Source: Candidatus Nitrosopumilus sp.
GTDB lineage: Archaea > Thermoproteota > Nitrososphaeria > Nitrososphaerales > Nitrosopumilaceae
Direction of reading: 5' to 3'
DNA length: 5,504 nucleotides
NCBI GenBank assembly: GCA_029860565.1
Contig: JAOUAY010000093.1
Location: 1-5,504, forward strand
A model generated the notes under the pieces. The model had not been told where the DNA came from and did not search any database. It was given only the letters and a program-made list of their open reading frames with translations. The translations under genes and the position numbers were made by a program. This document shows positions 1 through 5,194 of this stretch, in pieces. Numbering within the stretch: the stretch's first letter is position 1; every line of letters starts with the position of its first letter.

Positions 1-1
1 A

Positions 2-109
2 GGAACAATTGATGGGGTAATTGATTATTTAGGTCCAAATGGATTCGTTACAGAACATGAAAAGAAGCCAGATGGGAGTTTTGGAATTAAGTTCGAATCA
101 TATGGATAG
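2..109 (+). CDS. C-terminal fragment of an unrecognised protein (cut by window edge)
   Basis: The first bases of the window are open only in the frame starting at base 2. The other two plus-strand frames stop within about 20 bases. This frame gives 35 residues ending in a TAG at 107-109. The peptide is hydrophilic and glycine-rich, with a YLGPNGF stretch, a HEKK turn and a final FESYG. It has no membrane segment or cysteine motif. I do not recognise the family. The start and most of the gene lie to the left of the window. The intergenic stretch that follows (110-217) carries T-rich runs that could end transcription, and the promoter of the next gene. The call is likely real because of the clean frame and protein-like composition, but the evidence is short. 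Confidence 0.55.
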   Translation, partial: GTIDGVIDYLGPNGFVTEHEKKPDGSFGIKFESYG

Positions 110-190
110 AGGTATTAGAAAACAATTAGTTAATTTCCATTTTTGGGATTCAGGAACATATTTTTCTTGTAAATAACATATGTGTGCATT

Positions 191-198
191 TTTATATT
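191..198 (+). promoter_or_regulatory. TATA box of the DUF1059 gene
   Basis: The octamer TTTATATT matches the archaeal TATA consensus. Its centre lies about 23-24 nt upstream of the ATG at 218, so transcription should begin at or very near the A of that ATG (leaderless mRNA). This supports 218 over the in-frame ATG at 182, which would put the box inside the coding region. Confidence 0.6.
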
Positions 199-217
199 GA
201 CAATTTTTTCTATTAGT

Positions 218-385
218 ATGGCAAAACTCACGTGTAACGATTACGGATTTGAGTGTGATTTTGTAGCTGAGGGAGAGATGGAGACAGTGATAGAGGATTT
301 TAGAAAACACACTGATGAAGAACACGGAATTGATTATTCTAAAGAAGTCATTACACAGTTTCTCTTAAGAAAACAAGGACTATAA
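218..385 (+). CDS. DUF1059 family small protein, putative metal-binding
   Basis: This gene encodes a 55-residue protein that starts MAKLTCNDYGFECDF and fits the DUF1059 pattern: a Cys-rich beta N-terminus, an FxAEGE-type turn, then a helix with HTDEEHG. Candidate ligands are Cys6, Cys13, His31 and His36. The family is annotated as a predicted small metal-binding protein, but no biochemical role is known, so function is open. There is no signal peptide, so it should be cytoplasmic. An in-frame ATG at 182 would add 12 hydrophobic residues (MCIFILTIFSIS). I reject it because the TATA box at 191-198 would then be inside the gene and because family members begin at MAKL. The gene is monocistronic and converges with the hemA-like gene, leaving 5 bases between the stop codons. 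Confidence 0.85.
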   Translation: MAKLTCNDYGFECDFVAEGEMETVIEDFRKHTDEEHGIDYSKEVITQFLLRKQGL

Positions 386-390
386 TAAAA

Positions 391-1476
391 TCAAATCTCT
401 AATCGTCTCATTCTAGCAGATAAAACTGGAAGTTCTTTGTCAATTATTTTCTCCACTGCAGGAACAATACCAATTCTAGCTTTAACACTTTCTTCATAGA
501 TTTCTGCAATTTGATCTCTGAACAATAATTTGATTCCAGGAAGCGCAGTGATTCCCTCATCAACAGTCCTAGGATCAGATAAATCTAAAATCAATGTGCC
601 TTTTTTCTTTTCTTCCATTACCAATCTAATTCTATCAAATGTGATTAAGAAATAATCAGATGTGGTTGCAACAAAAATAATATCATATTTATCAAATCCT
701 GCCAAAACATCATTAAAATCTAAAGGAGTTCCTCCTAGGATTGTTGTAAACCCAGTAGCACGTTCAAGAATTCTACTTGTAACATCAAAGGCAATACTTT
801 TTTTATTCAAAGTTTTTGCAAGCATTGCTGCAGATTCACCGGTACCAATTACCAATACTTTCTTTTTAGAATCAAGGCCCGCTTTTTCATCAACAAGTTT
901 TACTGCAACATCACCTAGTGAAACAACATCCTTTGAAATTCCTGTCGTATCCCTCATTCGTAATGCTAATCGAATTACACTTTCAAATAATTTATTGAGA
1001 ACATTACCAGATGCTCCTGAACTCTTTGCTTTAGCATGGGATAAAACAATTCCATCAAAAGCTTCTTGCTTTCCAATAACAACAGAATCTAATCCAGATG
1101 CTAATCGTAATAGATGTAGATAGACATCATCGCCTTTATAGACTTCAAGTGTTTGATCAAAATGATCAATATTAATTTGCTCTAAGGATGACAAAGAGAC
1201 CCAAGTCTCTTTAATTTGATTTAACACAAGAGTTTTACCTTCTGCTCTTCTTGCATCAGGAGAATCATCAATTTCAATATTACTTACCGTAAAGATTTCA
1301 ACTCGACTTGTTGTTTGAATAATAACACATTCCTCAACGCCAGGGATTTTTTTAAATTCTGCACATGCTGCATCGACATCTTTGAAAGTAAATTTTGATA
1401 ATGTGTGTATAGGAACATTTTTGAAAGTTACTCTCGCATTCGTCACATCAAAAGATATTTGAGCCAAACCATTCAC
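391..1476 (-). CDS. hemA: Glutamyl-tRNA reductase (HemA) family protein lacking the catalytic Cys
   Basis: HemA reduces Glu-tRNA(Glu) with NADPH to glutamate-1-semialdehyde, the first step of C5 tetrapyrrole synthesis. The 361-residue product follows the family in order. The N-terminal catalytic domain (about 10-165) contains VEECVIIQTTSRVEIF and HLLRLASGLDSVVIG, with the conserved His at 121. A Rossmann NADPH domain follows, with VLVIGTGESA at 207-216 and LILDLSDPRTVD at 295-306. Only the beginning of the helical dimerisation region is present. Oddities: the family's STCNRvE motif is TTSRVE here, so Thr56 and Ser57 replace the nucleophilic Cys and its Asn. GEpQILGQ is replaced by GKQEAFDG. 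The roughly 90-100-residue C-terminal dimer domain is largely missing. The start is a GTG at 1476, three bases after the upstream stop, so the two genes are probably co-transcribed. Family membership is secure. Conventional catalytic activity is doubtful. Confidence 0.85.
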   Translation of the reverse strand: MNGLAQISFDVTNARVTFKNVPIHTLSKFTFKDVDAACAEFKKIPGVEECVIIQTTSRVEIFTVSNIEIDDSPDARRAEGKTLVLNQIKETWVSLSSLEQINIDHFDQTLEVYKGDDVYLHLLRLASGLDSVVIGKQEAFDGIVLSHAKAKSSGASGNVLNKLFESVIRLALRMRDTTGISKDVVSLGDVAVKLVDEKAGLDSKKKVLVIGTGESAAMLAKTLNKKSIAFDVTSRILERATGFTTILGGTPLDFNDVLAGFDKYDIIFVATTSDYFLITFDRIRLVMEEKKKGTLILDLSDPRTVDEGITALPGIKLLFRDQIAEIYEESVKARIGIVPAVEKIIDKELPVLSARMRRLEI

Positions 1477-1479
1477 CTA

Positions 1480-2199
1480 TTATGCTTTAACCTTATCCCT
1501 TCCGCCTTTAGCTGTTCTAAAAACATTCATTCCAATATAGAAATTTTCATGTAATGATTCTAAGTAAATAATTTCATCCTCAGTTTCTCTGATTTCTTTT
1601 TCAGATGCATCGGGATCATTTTTTAATTTTTCAAATTTTTGTTTAAGCTCTTCCAAAAATGAATCAACTCCTCGTTCGTAATTTGAAACACCCGCAAATT
1701 CTGGACTAAGAACATGTTCAGGAACATATGCAGGAGTTTGATCGTGTGGAATCTCTGCTTTTCTTGTAAGAGATTCCTGTTGTTCTTGTGTCAGTATTGG
1801 TCGTAGAAATCTATCTTTTTTATCTAAGAAAAATTCAGGCTCACCCATTTCTCGTCTAAAAATTTCTTCACCTTTTCTCTTAAATGTATAATCAGATTTC
1901 TTAGCAGCATTTGCTTTAACTTCAGCTGCAATTGCTTTGTATTCTTCTTCTGCTGCGGCTTCAGCTTCTGCTTTTGCTGCTTCTACTTTTGCAACAGCCT
2001 CTTTTAATGCACTCTCTGCATCTTCTGCTGCTTTAGCTGCTGCTTCTGCTTTTTCTGATACATCATTTACAATTTTTGCTTCTTCCATTGCTTTTGCAGA
2101 TTCATCTTGTACTGTATCTTCCACTGTTGGTTTTTCTGATGTCGTATCCTCAGTTGGTTTTGCTTCCACTTCAGATTCTTTTTTCTCTTCAGACATCAT
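1480..2199 (-). CDS. Unrecognised acidic Ala/Glu-rich coiled-coil protein
   Basis: I do not recognise this 239-residue protein. Residues 1-33 are acidic and Thr/Ser/Glu-rich and are probably disordered. Residues 34-102 are dominated by Ala, Glu and Lys with no Pro or Gly, and predict a long helix or coiled coil. Residues 103-239 look like a folded part: a charged KRKGEEIFRREMGEPEFF stretch, a Pro-rich linker, a second charged helix near 180-218, and a basic tail ending AKGGRDKVKA. There is no signal peptide, membrane helix or cysteine. The frame extends upstream to an ATG at 2250 with an AAGGAT element 3 nt before it. I prefer the ATGATG at 2199/2196, because the 17 extra residues are basic and hydrophobic, unlike the rest, and a TATA-like box sits 26 nt upstream of 2199. 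The stop is three bases before the hemA-like GTG, so this is the first gene of a probable two-gene operon. Confidence 0.75.
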   Translation of the reverse strand: MMSEEKKESEVEAKPTEDTTSEKPTVEDTVQDESAKAMEEAKIVNDVSEKAEAAAKAAEDAESALKEAVAKVEAAKAEAEAAAEEEYKAIAAEVKANAAKKSDYTFKRKGEEIFRREMGEPEFFLDKKDRFLRPILTQEQQESLTRKAEIPHDQTPAYVPEHVLSPEFAGVSNYERGVDSFLEELKQKFEKLKNDPDASEKEIRETEDEIIYLESLHENFYIGMNVFRTAKGGRDKVKA

Positions 2200-2220
2200 A
2201 TTTTGGTAAAATTGCCTGAA

Positions 2221-2230
2221 TTTTAATATT
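2221..2230 (-). promoter_or_regulatory. TATA-like box of the coiled-coil/hemA-like operon
   Basis: On the minus strand this reads AATATTAAAA. Its centre is about 26 nt upstream of the ATG at 2199, the spacing seen at the other leaderless genes in this window. A second AT-rich candidate, ATATTTAA at 2310-2317, is too far away for a leaderless start at 2250 but could serve a leadered transcript. The assignment rests on sequence and spacing only. Confidence 0.4.
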
Positions 2231-2334
2231 CTTGTGAGATTAATCATCATTCAATCCTTTTTGGTAGTAATAATGGAAATCTAATTCCGATCGATTTTAA
2301 AATGATTCTTAAATATTGGAAATGGGAATAATGG

Positions 2335-2409
2335 CGCCCTCGGCGGGATTTGAACACGCGTCTCAGCCGTGACAGGGCCGAATTCTAGACCGGGCTATAC
2401 TACAAGGGC
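2335..2409 (-). tRNA. tRNA-Asp (anticodon GTC)
   Basis: This gene folds into a 75-nt cloverleaf. The acceptor stem GCCCTTG/CGAGGGC contains one U-G pair and is followed by discriminator G73, as expected for Asp. The anticodon arm is CGGCC-CTGTCAC-GGCTG with anticodon GTC, and the T-loop is TTCAAAT. No intron is visible. A CCA follows the discriminator directly in the genome (minus strand, 2334-2332), so the mature 3' end may be encoded. Two positions are off-consensus: the D stem GTAT/GAAT leaves A12 facing A23, and the T stem GCGTG/CCCGC leaves U52 facing C62. Upstream, TTTTAAT at 2442-2436 is a TATA-like element about 30 nt before the 5' end. Identity is clear from the anticodon and acceptor. 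Confidence 0.93.
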
Positions 2410-2435
2410 ACAAGTTGTTTGAGACAAATTGCCAG

Positions 2436-2442
2436 ATTAAAA
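2436..2442 (-). promoter_or_regulatory. TATA-like box of tRNA-Asp
   Basis: TTTTAAT on the minus strand lies about 30 nt upstream of the tRNA 5' end. Transcription would then start a few bases before the mature end, which fits RNase P trimming. It is the only strong AT-only candidate in the 96-nt gap on that strand. Confidence 0.4.
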
Positions 2443-2476
2443 GTTTCTGTCATAACAAAATCTTTTGTAAAAGACT

Positions 2477-2484
2477 AAATTATA
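2477..2484 (+). promoter_or_regulatory. TATA-like box of tRNA-Lys
   Basis: AAATTATA is centred about 25 nt upstream of the first base of tRNA-Lys, the expected archaeal TATA-to-start distance. It lies in the gap between the two divergent tRNA genes, back-to-back with the tRNA-Asp element and about 40 nt from it. Confidence 0.5.
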
Positions 2485-2505
2485 CAATTAAAGCATTTTT
2501 TACGA

Positions 2506-2579
2506 GGGTCTATGGCGCAGCCAGGTAGCGCACCGGACTTTTAATCCGGTTGTCAAGGGTCCGAATCCCTTTAGACCCG
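2506..2579 (+). tRNA. tRNA-Lys (anticodon TTT)
   Basis: This is a complete 74-nt cloverleaf with fully paired stems. The acceptor is GGGTCTA/TAGACCC with discriminator G73. The D arm is GCGC/GCGC around a loop containing AGCCAGGTA. The anticodon arm is CCGGA-CTTTTAA-TCCGG with anticodon TTT, and the T stem is AAGGG/CCCTT. No intron is visible and no CCA is encoded (the next bases are CTC). The T-loop reads TCCGAAT, giving C at position 55 where nearly all tRNAs have U (pseudouridine). The gene converges with argH, whose stop codon is 12 bases away. Confidence 0.96.
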
Positions 2580-2591
2580 CTCTCATTTATC

Positions 2592-4055
2592 CTATTCATT
2601 CAATATTTCATGAATTTGTTTTTCCAAGTCATCAATGGAGGAATTGATTTTATTTTCTCTTTTTGACATATCTAGTCTATATCGATTGATCTTTTGAATT
2701 CTATCAGAAATCATTCTTTTTTGTTCATCATATCCTGAAGAACCATATGATTTCCTAGATTTAAGAGAGGATACAACAGTTGTAGAAGAAATAATTTTTG
2801 AAACTATTTTAGGATCAACTTTAGAATCAGCTACAGATTTTTTTATTTCTGATAAAGTTAGTTTTGAAATAGGTTTTTTTGAGTTATGAGCTAATTGAAC
2901 TAGGATTCCTGAAATTTTATGAGTTACTCTAAATGGAATACCTTCTTGAACTAATTTTTCAGCAATATCTAATGCAATAAGATTACTTGATTCAGTTACT
3001 TTTTTCATTTGTTTTTCATTTACTTTCAAAGTTAAGAGAATTGATTTTAAAATTAATAATGCACTAATAGATATTTTTGATGTGGACCAAATAGATGATT
3101 TTACTTGTTGTAAATCACGTCCATAACCAGACGCTAAACCTTTGACGATAGTTAAAATTGTAGTTAGATTTCCAATAACTTCAGCAGTTTTACCTCTCGT
3201 TAATTCCAAAATATCAGGATTCTTTTTTTGAGGCATAACACTTGAAGGAGACGTAAATTCGTCTGAAAGTTCAATAAAAGAAAATTCCGATGTGGACCAA
3301 ATTACAAAGTCTTCAGATATTCTACTTAGATTAGTCATTAGAATAGAAATCATTGCAACGTATTCTGCTACAAAATCACGTGTACTTGTTGCATCAAGAG
3401 AATTTTCAATAAGACCATCAAAGCCCAACATCTTTGCAGTGCTATGTCTATCAATTGGAATACTTGTTCCCCCAATAGGCCCTGCACCAAGTGGACTTTG
3501 GTTTATTCGTTCAAATGTTCCAAACAATCTTTCAAAATCTCGAGTCAAAACATCAGCATGTGCCAAAAGATAATGAGAGAAAAGACCCGCTTGAGCTTGT
3601 TGAAGATGAGTATAAAGTGGCATGATTGTTTTTTGATGATTTCTAGCTACAGATACAAGAGATTCAACGGTATCTAAAAGACAATTACAGATTATGTTGA
3701 TATCATCTCTAATTTTCATTCTAATATCCAAGACAACCTGATCATTACGCGATCTTGCAGTATGCATTTTACCTCCACTTTCCATACCCGCCTTTTTGAT
3801 AACTAATGATTCAATTAATTCATGAATATCTTCAGCGCCAGAAGCAGCATCAAATTTTTTATTTTTTATATTCTCTAATGACGACAAGATTTTTTTTGCA
3901 TCATTTTTTGTAATGATATTGTTTTGAAATAACATTAAAGAGTGAGCTTGACTTCCAATAATATCATAAAGGGCAATTTCAGAATCATCATCAATTGATG
4001 AAACATACTCTAAAGTAATATCACTCAAATCAGTACTAAAACGAGAACGATACAT
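2592..4055 (-). CDS. argH: Argininosuccinate lyase
   Basis: ArgH cleaves argininosuccinate to arginine and fumarate, the last step of arginine synthesis, as a cytoplasmic homotetramer with composite active sites. The 487-residue product has normal family length. It carries the family motifs in order: TARSRNDQ at about 99-106; YTHLQQAQ at about 148-155, containing the conserved general-acid/base His; SPLGAGPIGGTSIPIDR near 187-203; and the fumarase/lyase superfamily loop SSVMPQKKNPD near 271-281, with the catalytic serine pair. Small departures are SPSS where GSS is usual and MPLYTH where MPGYTH is common. A GTG at 4058 is in frame, but the ATG at 4055 is preferred because it gives MYRSRF and sits about 25 nt from the centre of the TATATATA box. 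The gene is single and diverges from the MIP18 gene. Confidence 0.95.
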   Translation of the reverse strand: MYRSRFSTDLSDITLEYVSSIDDDSEIALYDIIGSQAHSLMLFQNNIITKNDAKKILSSLENIKNKKFDAASGAEDIHELIESLVIKKAGMESGGKMHTARSRNDQVVLDIRMKIRDDINIICNCLLDTVESLVSVARNHQKTIMPLYTHLQQAQAGLFSHYLLAHADVLTRDFERLFGTFERINQSPLGAGPIGGTSIPIDRHSTAKMLGFDGLIENSLDATSTRDFVAEYVAMISILMTNLSRISEDFVIWSTSEFSFIELSDEFTSPSSVMPQKKNPDILELTRGKTAEVIGNLTTILTIVKGLASGYGRDLQQVKSSIWSTSKISISALLILKSILLTLKVNEKQMKKVTESSNLIALDIAEKLVQEGIPFRVTHKISGILVQLAHNSKKPISKLTLSEIKKSVADSKVDPKIVSKIISSTTVVSSLKSRKSYGSSGYDEQKRMISDRIQKINRYRLDMSKRENKINSSIDDLEKQIHEILNE

Positions 4056-4076
4056 CACCTAAGGTTCTAAAATGGT

Positions 4077-4084
4077 TATATATA
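4077..4084. promoter_or_regulatory. Palindromic TATA box shared by argH and the MIP18 gene
   Basis: TATATATA reads the same on both strands. Its centre (4080.5) lies 24.5 nt from the A of the plus-strand ATG at 4105 and 25.5 nt from the A of the minus-strand ATG at 4055. Both distances are right for leaderless archaeal transcripts. No other strong TATA element lies between the two genes, so one box probably serves both directions. Confidence 0.65.
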
Positions 4085-4104
4085 GCATCAATGATTTTCT
4101 GGAC

Positions 4105-4428
4105 ATGAGTCAAGATATCAAACTAATGCGAGTGAAAATATTTGATGAGTTATCAAAGATTGTAGATCCAGAAATCAATACATCAATCGTAGAACTAGAA
4201 TTAATTGATGAAGTAGACATCAATGATAGTAATGTTAAAGTTGATTTGCATCTTACCAGTCCGTTCTGTCCAGCAGTATTTGGTTTTAAGATTTGTCAAG
4301 ACGTTCACGATAATCTTTTGAAAGTAGAAGGAGTAAAAGATGTGAAAGTAAATGTCTCAAATCACTTCATGGCTGAACAGATTAACAATCAAGTGAACAA
4401 TAGCCCAAATCCAAAAAAACTAGGTTAA
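4105..4428 (+). CDS. MIP18/DUF59 family iron-sulfur cluster assembly protein
   Basis: The 107-residue cytoplasmic protein is a single MIP18 (DUF59) domain. It shows the opening helix, the hallmark IVDPEI at 19-24, SIVELELIDEV at 27-37, and the TSPFCP loop at 51-56 with the conserved Cys55, then a helix and VEGVKDVKVNV at 74-84. A polar Asn-rich tail follows. Family members (SufT, PaaD-like, eukaryotic CIA2) help mature or deliver Fe-S clusters, and archaeal single-domain versions are usually assigned the same role. Cys64 is an additional cysteine. The frame also offers an ATG at 4072, but that would place the shared TATA box inside the gene. The ATG at 4105 lies 24 nt past the box and gives a family-length protein. 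Its stop overlaps that of convergent sdhB, an Fe-S protein gene and a plausible client. Confidence 0.88.
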   Translation: MSQDIKLMRVKIFDELSKIVDPEINTSIVELELIDEVDINDSNVKVDLHLTSPFCPAVFGFKICQDVHDNLLKVEGVKDVKVNVSNHFMAEQINNQVNNSPNPKKLG

Positions 4429-4442
4429 CTTTTAAAACCTAG
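4413..4442 (-). terminator. Hairpin plus T7 at the end of sdhB
   Basis: Read on the minus strand, a perfect 7-bp inverted repeat (CTAGGTT/AACCTAG, 9-nt loop) is followed immediately by seven Ts. The stem covers the last sdhB codons and its stop. The T run would itself be enough for archaeal termination. The hairpin-then-T arrangement resembles a bacterial intrinsic terminator. On the plus strand the hairpin has no T run after it. Confidence 0.45.
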
Positions 4443-5192
4443 CAAATATCCTCGAAGTAATTGAATTCCCATTGCAGGATCAACACCTTTTGGACATACC
4501 TGACTACAAGAACCAGCAAAATGACACCTCCAAATACCATGTGAGTCATCAATTATGTTTAGTCTAGAATCTTTTCCTTTATCCCTACTATCAGCAACAT
4601 ATCGATACGCTTGAGCTAATGCTTGAGGTCCAACAAAAGAAGAATCAGTAGCCATAGTAGGACATGCAGAATTACACAAACCACATTTGATGCAATTAGC
4701 AAATTGGATGTATTGTTCAACTTCTTCAGGAGTTTGTAAGAATTCTTTTTGATCAGATTCTAATTCCGTATCATCTCGAATCAGATACGGCTTAATTTTT
4801 TGATGAGAATCAAATAATTTTTCAAACTTTACAGTCAAATCACGTATAATCGGAAAATTATTCATTGGTTCAACTGTAACAACATTAGAATCTAATTCGC
4901 TGATTTTTGTAAAACATGCTAATCTAGGTTTTCCATTTATTATCATCCCACATGAACCACAGGTAGCTTGTCTACAAGAATAGCGAACAGCTACTGAATG
5001 ATCATAGTGTTTTTTCACATCAAGAATTGCTTCTAATACAGTTGTCCATTTCTCATAGGGAACATTAAACTCCATAAATTTACTAGAATCATCATGTTCT
5101 GGATTGTATCTTGAAATTCTAAGAGTAATAGATTTTGAAGAGGATACCGGTGTTGATATTTGTTCATTTGCAATACCAGATGCTTGAGCCAT
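4425..5192 (-). CDS. sdhB: Succinate dehydrogenase iron-sulfur subunit
   Basis: SdhB carries electrons from the flavin subunit to the membrane quinone site of complex II. The 255-residue protein has all three cluster motifs. The plant-ferredoxin-like N-terminal domain binds [2Fe-2S] through Cys73, Cys78, Cys81 and Cys93 (CRQATCGSC plus a distal C). The C-terminal domain has CIKCGLCNSACP (Cys167, 170, 173, 177) and CHFAGSCSQVCP (Cys223, 229, 233). The C-x5-C-x3-CP pattern is that of classical enzymes with a [3Fe-4S] centre, not the extra-cysteine type with modified anchors. A Ser/Thr-rich N-terminal stretch of about 20 residues precedes the ferredoxin fold. The ATG is two bases after the stop of the anchor gene, indicating one operon. 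The stop overlaps that of the convergent MIP18 gene within GTTAAC. Confidence 0.96.
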   Translation of the reverse strand: MAQASGIANEQISTPVSSSKSITLRISRYNPEHDDSSKFMEFNVPYEKWTTVLEAILDVKKHYDHSVAVRYSCRQATCGSCGMIINGKPRLACFTKISELDSNVVTVEPMNNFPIIRDLTVKFEKLFDSHQKIKPYLIRDDTELESDQKEFLQTPEEVEQYIQFANCIKCGLCNSACPTMATDSSFVGPQALAQAYRYVADSRDKGKDSRLNIIDDSHGIWRCHFAGSCSQVCPKGVDPAMGIQLLRGYLLGFKS

Positions 5193-5194
5193 TT

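Noticed and set aside
98..325. 75-codon open frame on the minus strand
   Set aside because: It lies across the promoter and body of the DUF1059 gene and its translation has no family-like features.
662..1123. 153-codon open frame on the plus strand
   Set aside because: It is antisense to the HemA-like gene, whose protein motifs prove the other strand is coding.
1930..2060. Apparent trinucleotide repeat rich in GCT/TCT
   Set aside because: The units are imperfect and follow the Ala/Glu/Lys codons of a helical protein, so no separate repeat element is needed.
1937..2209. 90-codon Ser/Ala-rich open frame on the plus strand
   Set aside because: It is the mirror of the Ala/Glu-rich codons of the coiled-coil gene; the GCT/TCT composition alone keeps it open.
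2240..2250. ATGATGA resembling a C box of an archaeal C/D sRNA (minus strand)
   Set aside because: No properly spaced CTGA D box or terminal stem was found on that strand nearby.
2335..2579. tRNA pair as an integration site
   Set aside because: No integrase gene and no repeated tRNA 3' end appears in the window; the flanks are housekeeping genes.
3292..3677. Two overlapping plus-strand open frames inside argH
   Set aside because: Both are antisense to conserved ArgH motifs and show no motifs of their own.
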